64,000 nt of DNA from Dallia pectoralis (lineage: Eukaryota; Chordata; Actinopteri; Esociformes; Umbridae): contig CM055758.1 in the NCBI GenBank assembly GCA_029465975.1, forward strand, positions 10,238,845 to 10,302,844, written 5' to 3'. The notes under the pieces are model-generated. The model was not told the DNA's origin and made no database searches. It saw only the letters and a program-made list of their open reading frames with translations. The first letter of the stretch is position 1. Every line of letters begins with the position of its first letter. Position numbers and translations under genes: made by a program. Shown here piece by piece: positions 12,244 through 24,055 of the stretch.

Positions 12244-12732
12244 ACCACCAAGAAAAAACTGTTGTCAAGACATAAAGCTGAGGGAGGTTATTGAAAATTG
12301 CTGGTCATTGAAAGTACCCAAAAGCATGAGTCCATTATAATAAAATTAAAGAGGTTTGGAAACACCAAGAATCTCGCTAAATCTAGCTTTGTGGACTGAC
12401 TTATTAACCAGGCAAGAAAGGCCTTGGGAGAAGTCAATTGGGTAAACCCAAGGTGATGAATACATGAGATATGTCTGTATATCTATAAATCTGCACAAAT
12501 TGTAAAAACAATCTTAACTTTATGAGGTATTTTTTGTGGATTTAAAAGAAATTTAAATAAAAAACTCTTATGAAGCTGAAACAGAAAGAAGGACAAAACT
12601 TGGCCTACATGAGAGGTAAACGCCTGCTCCTCAAAACCAATATCACCATTCCTCCCAGTTACTGTTAGAGACTGGTAACCAGTTACAAGGAATATCTGCA
12701 TCAAGTTGTCACGGCTGGGCTGCAACCCTGTA

Positions 12733-12875
12733 TCACAAGAATTACGTTCCCTGGGAACTATTGTAGAAACACGAGATTACGTTACTAACCCTATAATAAA
12801 TGCATGATAGATATGTTCACTAGTAACGTAATTGCGTGTTCCTACAATAGTTCCCAGGGAACGTAATTCTTGTGA
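12733..12875. mobile_element. 143-bp hairpin MITE
   Basis: Two 55-bp arms (12733-12787 and 12821-12875) are inverted repeats differing at 3 positions and separated by 33 bp. TA flanks both sides, compatible with a Tc1/mariner-type target duplication. The arms begin TCACAAGAATTACGTTCCCT. The element has no coding capacity. Confidence 0.88.
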
Positions 12876-12877
12876 TA

Positions 12878-13800
12878 TTGGGCTGCTCAGCCAAAGGGCA
12901 CAACACCAGCTACACCAGCTATGCATGTGCTTATTGTTTTCCTCATTGTGAAATTGCATTCACATTGATTTCTGAACAATAAACGACTGGAAAGGCGTAG
13001 TGATTACGAGGATTAGAACGAGGTGTGAGCAATGGCGATGACGAAGACACGACACGTCCAGAAATAAGTGATGCTGAGACGAACCCACAGGAACATGGAA
13101 CAGCTGGATCCAAGCCGATGTCAGAGGGGCTGGTGTTAAACTATTGCTTGCACTGTGGTTAACTTTTGTTTTAGTTCATATAACTGTCTAATCTTAGTTG
13201 TACATTTCTGTATTACAAATTACAACTTTAAATATTTCTAGATTTGTGGTTTGGTTTCATTTCTAAGTTAAGAGTAAATAAAGACGGATGAGGAAGTAAA
13301 CTGCTGCTGTTCGATTTGTGGCGAGTGCAGGAGATAGGATAGGAGATGACAGGACCATTGCATGAAGACACAGGATACCATATTTGTATTTCAGTATGTC
13401 ATTTATTGAGCAAATGCTGCTGGGAAATTGTTCATGACGAATAAAGACTCGGGATTGCAAACCGTAGCACCTTATTTATGATCAGTATTTAAATTCAAGT
13501 CCATCCTATGCATACACTTATGTGTGTGTGCGCATTTACACAGTTTACTTTCAATTGCACTCATTGGGTAAACACAACAGACACCGATAAAAAGCATGTT
13601 TAAGGCGAGGAGGTTCGTGAAAGGTTTTCTATGCATGTAGTTGCTTTGGGGTACGTATGTTTATGATGAGCAGTTCATTGTCCTTCTTCACCGTGTGGCG
13701 TTGTGGTCCGTTTCATATTTGGCTCAGTTGGTGTCTTCGCATGATAAGGCTACTTGTTTGAAGACGCGTCTCTAAAGTGGACTCTTAGGGCACAGGTTGC
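12878..13800. other. Intergenic, downstream of nefm
   Basis: No coding exon or clear repeat is recognised; (GT) runs are short. This is the distal side of the nefm 3' UTR. Confidence 0.5.
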
Positions 13801-13802
13801 CC

Positions 13803-13808
13803 TTTATT
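13803..13808 (-). terminator. Distal polyadenylation signal candidate of nefm
   Basis: AATAAA on the minus strand about 420 bp past the nefm stop. A nearer AATAAA on the same strand lies at 14110-14115, about 110 bp past the stop. Either could be used; transcript 3' ends would decide. Confidence 0.5.
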
Positions 13809-14225
13809 GAACAAAAAAAAATAATTTGAATAAAGATACATTTCTATCAGTCTCCTATCCATCCGTACAGGTTAGATAGGGGGGACTTCCTTCCTGAGCT
13901 AGCATGCAGACCCCCATATAAGAACCCCTGTCGACTGCACAAAGAAACAAAAGTCAGACATAATCCCACTCCACAGTATCCCTGGCCGCATGACACTTCT
14001 GCAGCAAAGCCCATTTAAAGCTTTCGCTCAACATGCATTATTGAAATTGTAGCTTTGTCGCGTCGTATGGCTTCTCACTTTTGCAATTTTTTTTCCTCGA
14101 GTGGATATCTTTATTACATCGCTCTAGCTGGATGATTTGTTCGTTATATTCGTGTTGGGGTTGACTGCGCGTGATTGTGTCCTACTCCTTCTCTCCGGGT
14201 GGGCTGGACCACGGTTGAAACGCGG

Positions 14226-17200
14226 TCACTCTCTTTGGGACACCATTTGGACTGTGTGTGTCTCCACGTTCTTGCTGGAGACAATCTTCTCCTGGACCAC
14301 ATCCTCAGACTCCTTCACAGTCTCTGTGACCGTGACCGTGACATGCTTGGCTCCGCCCTCGTCGGTGGTAATGGTCTCCACTGTTTTGGTGATGACCACC
14401 TTCTGGCTGTGGTCGTCTTTCTGGTTGGGGTCGTCTTTCTGGTTGGGGTCATCTTTGGTGGGGCTCTCATCCACTCCATTTGCGATCACGTCCTTCTCCT
14501 CTTTCTTGTCATCGTCCTTTTTGTCATCTGGGGAACTCTTATCCACCTCGCCGTTCATTGCAGCGTCTTTCTTTTCTACTTTCTCCTCTGTAGCCTTGGG
14601 GGCTTCGGTTTTTGGTGCCTCAGTCTTAGGGGATTCAGATTTGGGAGATTCTGCAGGTTTGGGTGTTTCAGATTTGGGAGATCCTGCAGGTTTGGGTGTT
14701 TCAGATTTGGGAGATCCTGCAGGTTTGGGTGTTTCAGATTTGGGAGATCCTGCAGGTTTGGGTGTTTCAGATTTGGGAGATCCTGCAGGTTTGGGTGTTT
14801 CAGATTTGGGAGATCCTGCAGGTTTGGGTGATTCAGATTTGGGAGATTCTGCAGGTTTGGGTGTTTCAGATTTGGGGGATCCTGCTGGTTTGGGTGATTC
14901 AGATTTGGGAGATCCTGCAGGTTTAGGTGATTCAGATTTGGGAGATCCTGCAGGTTTGGGTGATTCAGATTTGGGAGATCCTGCTGGTTTGGGTGATTCA
15001 GATTTGGGAGATTCTGCAGGTTTGGGTGTTTCAGATTTGGGGGATCCTGCTGGTTTGGGTGATTCAGATTTGGGGGACTCTGCAGGTTTGGGTGTTTCAG
15101 ATTTGGGAGATCCTGCTGGTTTGGGGGATTCAGATTTGGGAGATCCTGCTGGTTTGGGTGTTTCAGATTTGGGAGATCCTGCCGGTTTGGGTGTTTCAGA
15201 TTTGGGAGATCCTGCTGGTTTGGGGGATTCAGATTTGGGGGATCCTGCAGGTTTAGGTGATTCAGATTTGGGAGATTCTGCAGGTTTGGGGGATTCAGAT
15301 TTGGGAGATCCTGCAGGTTTGGGTGATTCAGATTTGGGGGATCCTGCAGGTTTGGGTGTTTCAGATTTGGGAGATCCTGCAGGTTTGGGTGATTCAGATT
15401 TGGGGGATTCAGCTTTTGGTGACGCAGCCTTGGGAGATTCAGCCTTTGGGGATTTAGACATCAGGGAGTCTGGCTTGGCGGTCTTCGGGACCTCAACTTT
15501 CAGGTCCTCATCTTTTGGCAACTCAATTTTTAGGGCTCCTGTTTTAGAAGCCTCTGTCTGAACAACAGCCGCAGTGTCATCGGTTTCGTCCTCCTTCTCC
15601 TTCTCATCCTCATCATCTTCATCCTTGGACTCCTTGTTGCTACCTGCATCTTCCTCTTTTTCCTCCTCCACTGCAGTTTCCTCTTCTCCACTTTCATCCT
15701 TCGCTCCAGCCTTATCTTTGTCAGGTGAGGCCTTAGATTCGGGTGCTTTAGAGCATAGGACCGTCTCCTCTACGACCTCCTCTTCTTCCTCTCCTTCTCC
15801 TTCTCCTTCATCACCAACTTCTGCATCTACTTCCTTTTCACCCTTATCCTCTTCTCCTTCATCATCTTCTACATTCTCCTTCTCCTCACCATCCCTTTCT
15901 CCCTCTTCATCTTTATCGCCACCGTCTTTGTCCTCTTCTTCTTCTTCTTCTTCTTCATCGTCAACAGGGGCACTAGAGCTCACCTGGGCTTCGGTGGATG
16001 CTACAATCTCTTCTGAATCTGCCTCCCCCTCTTCTTTTTCTTCTCCTCCCTTTTCTCCATCATCCTCTCCTTCCTCCTCCCCATCATCTGCTGCCTCAGC
16101 CTCCAGGGCGCTAGACAGTTCCATAGCCATATCTTCTAGGGCCTGGTCCATCTCAGACTTCTCATCCTCCACCCTGATCTCCTCAATGATCTCCTCTACA
16201 AACTTGTGCTGGACCTTCAGTTTGGGAGGCTCAGATTTGGATTTCTTAGAGGAGGTGACAGTCTGGCGATTTGGGAAAGTGCTAAAGTGGGTCTCTTCAC
16301 CTTCTAGGAGCTTCCTGTAAAAAAAAGAATAAAGCATTATGTTACAAACTTCAAAAATATTCAAGATTGTTTGTCTATGAATTGTGAATAGGGCTACATT
16401 CTTTTGCATGTAGTTTGGCATGTAATGTGTCCAAATCGTTGTGAGAGGAGTTGTTTAAACAATAGTAAAGTTATTTAGCATTCTGCTGTCGCAGGCTTAC
16501 CTGTATGCAGCAATCTCAATGTCCAGGGCCATCTTGACATTGAGCAGGTCCTGGTACTCACGTAGATGACGTGCCATCTCCCACTTTGTGCCCTTGAGCT
16601 CATTGTCCAGCTGATGGATGGTCTCCTGGAGACAAAAAGACAGTAAATATAGAAGCCTGTTTATTCTTGGGCCAATGTGGAACTATTATAATGCATGTTG
16701 TTTGGTGGCAGGTTTCTAAAAGGACAGATCTTTTAAAGTAATAAGGACATATATAAATATAAATAAAGATATTTAAAGCACTTTTATATAAATTGCCACT
16801 CCATTAAAGCACTCCGAGACTGAATTAAAATGTAGCTGCAATAATACTATATAAAGGAAAAATAATTCAAATAAAAAAGTAGACATGTTAGACACCTCAT
16901 GCGCCAAAGGTTATTAATGCTCTGGGAATAATTTATTCTGACGCAGTGGAGGCCTGGAGCGTGATTTCAAGGACAGCCCAGCCCATACACATGCGGGCAC
17001 ACAGCCAATCACATGCAGGCACACAGCCAATCAAAACATGGACCCGCGGCTCTGACTCAGCAATAAAGAATAAAAGTTCTGCTGCATTGTGTCTCCCGCT
17101 AATAAGGGTCTGACTGCACCTTTCTATGTCCCTAATGCTCAAAAATTGCGTCCTTGCAGGTTCAAACGGTATTTTAATATGTCATATGTCAATATGTAAT

Positions 17201-18604
17201 ATGCCTTACCCAGGCTTAAAGACAATGCGCAAACACCACCTGACCTCACCGGGTATGTGGGGAATTGATAAAACCATGCAGTCTATTTCTATTATGCAAT
17301 AAAAAATTGTCCATGCGAGTAGACACACATTTTAAATAATAAAAACTGCCGAGAAAATATGAACATATTCTCTAAACTCACAATTTGAGGTTAATATAAT
17401 AAACATTAATCATTTCGATACGAAAAAGTAAAACACATGTTGTAATGTTATTTCCTCTTTGCAATATAGCCTATGTTTACTTCTTTGCTTCTCTATATTT
17501 AAACAAATATAATAACTGTCCATAACACACTATACCATTGCCATTATATTAACATATACTTTGATCCCATACCTGCAGGCTGGATAGGTCCCCGGTGTGT
17601 CTGTCCTCTATGTCATTCAGCTGCCTCTCCAGTGACTCCCTGGTCCCGCGGACCGCCTCCAGCTCGACCGTTTTGGACTGCAGTTGGCGGCGGTAGTCGG
17701 ATATCTCGTCGCGGGCGGACTTGATTGCGTCCTTGTTCTGCTCGGCTGCATCAGTCAGCTTGGAGTAGCGGCACATGAACCAGTCCTCCACCTGCTGCAG
17801 ATTCTGGCTGGAGTAGCCCTCGAGTTGCCCGCGGATCTCCCGCAGCGCCTCGGTGATGTCCGTCTTGTGGGTGTCTCTCCTCTCCACGGTCACCTGGGAC
17901 GCCTGCACCTGGGCGAACAGGTCGCTCACCTCCTCCTCGTGGTTGTTGCGGATGAAGGCGATCTCGTCCTGCAGCGACCGCACTCTCTTCTCCAACTCGG
18001 ACGTCGCCAGCGCCGAGTCGTGCGTGTCCTTTTTCAGGGCCCGTATGATGCCCTCGGTCTCGTCCCGGATGCGTGACTCCTCGTCGACGCGGTCCCGGAT
18101 CCTCCGGATGTCCTCCTCTACGTGGTCCGTGTCAAGCTGGACCTGCGCCCGGTCGTGGTGTATCTGCTCCAGCACGGAGCGCAGCTCCTGGAGCTCCTGG
18201 TCGTACTGGTCGCCCAGCTGGGACTGGGACACCTGCTTCTGCCGCAGCGCCTGGATCTCCTCCTCGATCTGGCTATTCTGCTGCTCCAGATAATGCACCT
18301 TATCGATGTACCCGGCGAACCGGTCGTTGAGCCCCTGCAGCTGCTCCTTCTCGTTACTGGAGCGCGTGTAGTCTCCGCTGTCGGCAGTGCTGAGGAGGTT
18401 GGAGCTGTATGATGCTCTGGCTGCAACCGGTATATTGACGCTCCTGGTGGTCATCGTGGAGGAGCCCGGGCTTGACCGAGACCAGGACTGGGAGCGGAAC
18501 CCGCTGGAGGTTGAGGGGGTGCCCATAGTACGGCCGTAGCTGGGTCTGGCATCCATGTTTCTCCTAAACGGGCTCCCCATCGTGTCCACCGGGTGGTAAC
18601 TCAT
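14226..18604 (-). CDS. nefm: Neurofilament medium polypeptide, complete, three exons
   Basis: Medium chain of the axonal neurofilament. Its long tail projects from the filament and its KSP serines are phosphorylated in axons. Exons are 18604-17573, 16625-16501 and 16314-14226, giving 1081 residues. The head (1-85) is Ser/Arg-rich. The rod begins at [20 protein letters not shown] and ends at [14 protein letters not shown] (about 379-392). The tail has, in order, a Lys-rich segment, a long Glu/Asp tract, about 23 tandem 11-residue units [11 protein letters not shown] (or [11 protein letters not shown]), and a conserved C-terminal domain with KTVETITT and [14 protein letters not shown] motifs that identify the medium chain. 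The first two intron positions match nefl exactly (intron 1 after Gln, intron 2 inside Arg), and both second exons are 125 nt. No tail intron is present, as in mammalian NEFM. Human NEFM has about 916 residues; the excess is in the acidic and KSP tracts. Confidence 0.94.
14620..15435 (-). repeat. 33-bp coding minisatellite (KSP repeat of nefm)
   Basis: About 23 head-to-tail 33-bp units, each encoding 11 residues with two Lys-Ser/Thr-Pro-type phosphorylation contexts. Units differ mainly at a Ser/Thr site and a Gly/Glu site. The antisense strand is also free of stops because the unit is a multiple of three. Confidence 0.93.
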
Positions 18605-18750
18605 CCGGACAGATCAGGGGTTGCGTGTGTATAGATGGATGGAAGGGACGGTGTGCTATCGGTGGAGTACACGGAGTGTGTGTGTGGGTGTGTGTGTTTG
18701 TGCAGGTGCAGGGTGGATGGCGCTCACAGCATCTGTGGACTCGCTGCCCC

Positions 18751-18757
18751 TTTTATA
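18751..18757 (-). promoter_or_regulatory. TATA box of nefm
   Basis: The minus strand reads TATAAAA in CTATAAAAGGGG, about 150 bp upstream of the nefm ATG. The expected cap site is near 18725. The flanks are GC-rich compared with the surroundings. Confidence 0.78.
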
Positions 18758-18850
18758 GTCGAGGGGCGCTCAAACAAGGCAAGTATAGGACATTATTTCA
18801 CTGGCTCATTGATCGATTGTAGGGGGAGGTGCTATGTCTCAACCACCCAG

Positions 18851-18853
<3 letters not shown>

Positions 18854-18931
<78 letters not shown>

Positions 18932-18990
18932 GTGTGTGCGTGTGTGTGCGCGCGTGTGTGTGTGCGTGTGCGTGTGTGTGTCCTGTTGAT
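18854..18990. repeat. (GT)n microsatellite upstream of nefm
   Basis: About 70 bp of pure (GT)n followed by GT/GC variants, starting about 100 bp upstream of the nefm TATA box. Open frames across it are artefacts. Confidence 0.97.
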
Positions 18991-20290
18991 TACTTTATCA
19001 TTTGTCTGATAAATACAATTACGGTAATACAATTCTTCTAATCTCTGCATTTTCTCATTCCACCAGCCACTGTGCAATATTAGACTATATGGACAGGGAA
19101 CCTATGTGTTAACCTTGATTTAATTTTCCAAAGGTTAATCAACCAAACTTTAGATCAGAAATGATTTCCTGGTGTATTTCAATGCAGAGCAGTTCAGCAC
19201 CATGGAGAGAGTTGGACACGCCTATCGTCAGACTCACTGCAAAAAAGCAATCCTGTCCTTATGAAACCTTATAAGTGTTCAGACCCGTTCACGGAATGCA
19301 ATAGATACACTCAAGAGTATTTAATATTTACAGTGTAGGCCTATTGTATAACTACACACTAAAGCTGTCCTGGTTATATACGTTACACACACAGAGTCAT
19401 AAAGAAAGTGCTAGGCCACATGACATGAGAAACCTTTACACTGGTCTTTGGGGGAAACTATACTAACTGGAAAAAAACATATTTTTATTTGATCTCGAGA
19501 ATGACCGAACATCTCTAAAAAGAAGATGAAGACCATCGCGGTCTGGAAGTATTCTCACAGCCCCGGGGTCAACGTGACTGAGGCTGTGCATGCTCTAAGA
19601 GGGTAACACACAGAAGAAAGCCAATGTCGAAATAAGAGTTCATGCAAGTGGTTCGGAGGAATAAAAAAACACATGACCGTGTATCAAAACCAAATGCTAA
19701 ACTTTTAAGGGAAACCGCAGAGAAACGGACTTAAAAACAAGTGTTGGTTACTTGTCTGTTTATTAATGTGTCTACGTGTTTTTTAATGTGATTTCTATTT
19801 AATAAGTTTGCCCTCTTGTGCTCTATTATCCCCTTTTTAATCAACTCATCTCATTTCTGTGATGATGAATACGTATTCTGACAGTAAAGTTGCTTCTATA
19901 GGCCAATATTTCTCCCAACTGACTTGTACTTCACTCCCTGCACACAAAAAGTGAAAAGCATGCCTTTTATTAAAATTCAAGGTTTTGTGACAGAGTTATA
20001 TTTCTTTGCCAGATGTCAGGGGTATTTTGGAAAATAATTCACTGTGCAGGCCAGTGATTTTGTTTTTGTAATTTTACTGCATTTCATAAGTGATGTCCAA
20101 ACCAAAAGTAATTGTGCTGTTGGTAATAATATCGTTCTATAATTATTATGTTATTATGTTATGATTACTATTGAAATATCATTAAATAAACCATCATGTT
20201 TGCCATGGGGGTGTTGAAAATGTTTAACATATAAAATCTACAGGCCTATAAATCCTACATACAATATATAAATATATAGCCTATACAGAA
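18991..20290. other. Intergenic upstream of nefm
   Basis: AT-rich sequence. No coding exon, transposon end or tandem repeat is recognised. Confidence 0.5.
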
Positions 20291-20292
20291 TA

Positions 20293-20408
20293 CACTGATG
20301 AGCCAAAACATCATGTCCTCTCATGTACCCAGACCCGGACATGTACCCTTGGTAGGAGATGATCAACGTTATTTTCTTTGCCTCTGAGTGGTCAGTATGT
20401 TTCATCAG
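20293..20408. mobile_element. Short Tc1-like MITE
   Basis: The left end CACTGATGAGCCAAAACAT and an inverted, diverged right end (ATGTTTCATCAG) enclose 116 bp. TA flanks both sides. The left end matches the termini of the larger Tc1-like element at 2162-2953, so this looks like an internally deleted relative. Confidence 0.72.
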
Positions 20409-20409
20409 T

Positions 20410-22535
20410 AAACATAGATTGTATATAAAATAAGCATTGAGGGAATCTTCAGTTGCTTGTTACTCGTACATCCTCAACCTTAACAGAAGGTGTTTTATTC
20501 TTTGGGTTCTGTTTTATTCTTTGCTCTCCCTGCACTCACATGTTTCCTCCAAAGGAGTGAAGCCGCAGTGTCGGTTGTCAGACCTGATTGGCTGCGGTCC
20601 GATGTCAAATATATTGATCCCTATCAGTCCTGTTCGACTCCTGTCCGAGGTAACCGAGGTCATCGGAAACCCTGTAGCTTCTACTGCTGCAGGCAATACC
20701 ACAAAATCACAGCCTCAGGTTGATGGTACACTTTAAATGGTCATACTTACACCCGATCAATACTGGAAAGGCATTTATTAGCAAACGACACAGCTAGTCC
20801 TCCTATAATATTATTTCACATAGAATTAACACCAATATGAGTTTTTGTCAGGGTTGATCTTCACAGCTCTTGTTTTTATATTAAAACGTGTGTATATGTA
20901 GTCCGACTCTGTGTACTTGAGTGGGCATCCAGCCCTTGTTATTGATTTTACTCCGGGCTGCTATTCACCTATACAGCACTGTTCTCTTGTTGCGTCACTC
21001 TCTGCTGTCCTGATGGACCCCGCCCCGTCGATGACAGGTACAAGAGGCCTTTATGATGCTATCGGCTGTCCGATCTCAGGGTGGTGTGATACATGGAGAG
21101 GGTTCATTCAGTCTGGGGCTTGGGCTCCAACGCACTGCAGCTTGGAGAGTGTTCAAATGGCACTGCAGCAGATGCAGGTTGTGAACCGAGAGCAGGCCAG
21201 CCCAGTCAGAGGAGGAGGAGGAGGAGAGCTCTCCTCTAGCAGCTAACTCCCAATGACGTCTGGCACTCCTCTGCCTCTCCAAGCCCACAGCACTGCAGAC
21301 TCAGCTTCTAACAGGGAGGAGACCAGTCTGGGACCCTTCAGGACAACGTAGATTAAGTCTCATAAGATTCTAATAAAATTATAACTAATCCTATGAATAT
21401 AAACCCAGTAAAGCTTGTCAGCAACTCGTGAACTCAGGGACCTCATATTATTCTGTTATGTTTGTCTCTGCTCAGTCATTTTCATATTTCATGCATGAGT
21501 GACTATATTAGACTAAGTATAGCCAGAGCACTATAGTATATTCACCCTTGTTCTTTTGGAGGGGAAGGTTTGCAGACCAAAGAGATTTGGATATATAGGC
21601 AATCAATACATGTATTAGGGTGATTGATCTGAGACTGATTGGAGCTTAGCAAGACAAAGATATACATAATTAAATATAAGAGATACATTATTGCAAAATA
21701 TGCCGCATGCGCAATGAAATATAGCTAGGGTAGCACAGACCATCATCAGCTATTCTAGATACAATTCTCGGCCAGTGAATCCCAATCAAAACAGTAGGGT
21801 TTAGAGACAGAAATCAAGATTTCATTTATTTGCCAAGTCTGTTTTTTACACAGATTTTTTTCTGAATACTAGCTGCAGCATTTAGAACACACATATTAAG
21901 ACGTACACAAACAGTGCAAACAGAGTAAAAACGTTGTGAATGTAGTTTGTGCATGTATGAATCCGGTGTGTGCATTTGTAAATCTAGTCTGTGCATTTAT
22001 CTTTTTTGAGACACTTCTAGCTCCATAAAAAACACACAACACGAACAGTCATAAGTCCCTGCCTATTTGGCGTATGTACATGGGTAAATATAGGATGTGT
22101 AATATGCATCTGAATACTGCAAAGGACTCTAGATGTGTGAGCAGAATGCAGGAAAAAATAGCAATTTCCAGGTTCAAGTATCAAATTGTGCATCAGAGCA
22201 ATATCTATTTATACTATGCAGTTGTACAAAAGAATATCAATGTCCAGTTATAGTACAGGATGTGCCACTGTGGTCATTCGTATCAGAGCTGATGGTGTCC
22301 AGAGTGGGTAATGGGGGAGGGGCACATTGGCTTTCAATGATATCTGTCATGAGCCTGTTATTTAGATAAATTAAACAAGGCATTAGTGCAAAGAGAAAGA
22401 TGAATTAGTTTAGTAGTGCCCCATAGAGACATATGTTTTATTAATTAAGTAATTTAGCTGTGTTGGAATAGAATGATTAAGGTAATGTTCATAAATTAAT
22501 AGTAAAGTCAGACTAGTGATGGTCAATGGAAATTA
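20410..22535. other. Intergenic, nothing recognised
   Basis: AT-rich sequence with a GC-richer patch at 20990-21300. Short open frames there lack any recognised protein similarity or splice pattern. Confidence 0.45.
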
Positions 22536-22547
22536 TATTGATGATGT

Positions 22548-22856
22548 TTAAGTATGTGTGGGTGTGTGTGTGTGTGGGGGTGTGCATGTGTGTGTATGTG
22601 TGTGTGTGTGTGGGTGTGTTTGTGTGCGTGTGTGTCTCTGTGTGGGTATGTGTTAGTGTGTGTGTGACTTGGTGTGGGTGTGCATGTGTGTGTATGTGTG
22701 TGTGTGTCTCTGTGTGGGTATGTGTTAGTGTGTGTGTGACTTGGTGTGGGTGTGTGTGTGTGTGTATGTGTGTGTGTGTCTCTGTGTGGGTATGTGTTAG
22801 TGTGTGTGTGACTCGGTGTGGGTGTGTGTGTGTGTGTGTGTGTGTGTGGGGGTGTG

Positions 22857-22906
<50 letters not shown>

Positions 22907-22925
22907 TGTGTGTCTGTGTGGGGTA
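22548..22925. repeat. Compound (TG)n array with higher-order unit
   Basis: TG-rich sequence in which a block of about 65 bp (TCTCTGTGTGGGTATGTG, then TTAGTGTGTGTGTGAC and a TGGGTG run) recurs about three times before a pure (GT)n end. It is a minisatellite built on a microsatellite. Confidence 0.9.
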
Positions 22926-23745
22926 CAACAGGCATGGCCTGATAGGTGGCCACAGTCAGCCACCATTAACCAGAGATAAATGGTTGTTTCGAATACCTCT
23001 CTTTTGATCTCTTTCCTTTTCACTCTCTCAGTCTCTCCCTCTTTCTCTCTCATTTCTTATTTATCCTCTCATCAATCCCATAGTTACGGTTATTCTCCAT
23101 CCTTTCGCCTCTGTTGATCACAATGATAACATAGCGGTTTTTCTATTCGGACTACTGCATCCATCTTTTCAGTAGCTTTTATCCCACTCATTCACTGGAT
23201 TTAGGACATAACCCGGCCCTGCACGTTGATATGCCCTGTTGCTCTTCAAAAGTGAATGATAATATTCGGAAATAGACAAAATCATCCCAATCATCCCAAA
23301 TGTACAATCTCAATCAACCAATGTGAAGCGTCAATTGGTTGATGCAGTAGTTGGCGATATTGTAAAGTAAATGTAGCAGTGGAATAAATCTGTGGGATGA
23401 GTTAGTTCCTGGTAAATGCTATGAATACAAAGTGTATAGCAAGTTAAAGTACCCCACATAAATGACGAGGAAATAAATAAATGATGAAATCTTTGAACGA
23501 GCGCTGTTGAACGTCAGAGTGAACATCAAAAATGGGTGTGTCCAGATAACGCCTGCTAGAGAACGAGGGAGGTAACCTGGAATAGGGTGGTGTGTGGCGT
23601 GTGTGTGGCGTGTGTGTGTGTGTGTGTGTGAGCTGCATGGGATGAGGGTGGGGAGGAATTGATGATGTCATATCGGGCGTTTGGCGGATGGCTCCATTGG
23701 AACTAAAAGAGGAGGGGTTATCCAGGATCTGCAGTTTATCTGCAA
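22926..23745. other. Intergenic, short GT tract only
   Basis: Unique-looking sequence except for a (GT)n tract at 23590-23632. No coding exon is recognised. Confidence 0.5.
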
Positions 23746-23754
23746 TGCATCAGT

Positions 23755-23839
23755 AGCTCCCTCTCTTCCTCTCTCTCCTACTCCCTTTCTCTCCCTCTTT
23801 CTCTCTCTCTCCCTCTTTCTCTATCTCTTTCCCTCGGAC

Positions 23840-23885
<46 letters not shown>

Positions 23886-24055
23886 CCTCACTCACTCACT
23901 CACTCATACTCCGTTTCTCTCCATCTCTCACCCTCTCTCTCACTCTCCTACTCCCTGTCTCTCCCTCTCACTCGCTCATACTCCATTTCTCTCACTCTTT
24001 CTCTCACTCTTTCTCTCTCACTCTTCCTCTTTCTTTCTCACTTTCCCTTTCTGAA
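23755..24055. repeat. CT-rich microsatellite region
   Basis: Pyrimidine-rich (CT)n and CTCACTCTTTCT repeats of about 300 bp. Confidence 0.9.

Noticed and set aside
14137..15561. 474-codon plus-strand open frame ([11 protein letters not shown] repeats)
   Set aside because: It is the antisense of the nefm KSP repeat. The 33-bp unit keeps the opposite strand open, and there is no independent start or splice support.
15574..16320. 248-codon Ser-rich plus-strand frame
   Set aside because: Antisense of the Glu/Asp-rich nefm tail; GAG/GAA codons read as CTC/TTC and Ser on the other strand.
22513..23053. Thr-His frames of 146-176 codons
   Set aside because: Translation of a (TG)n/(CA)n array.
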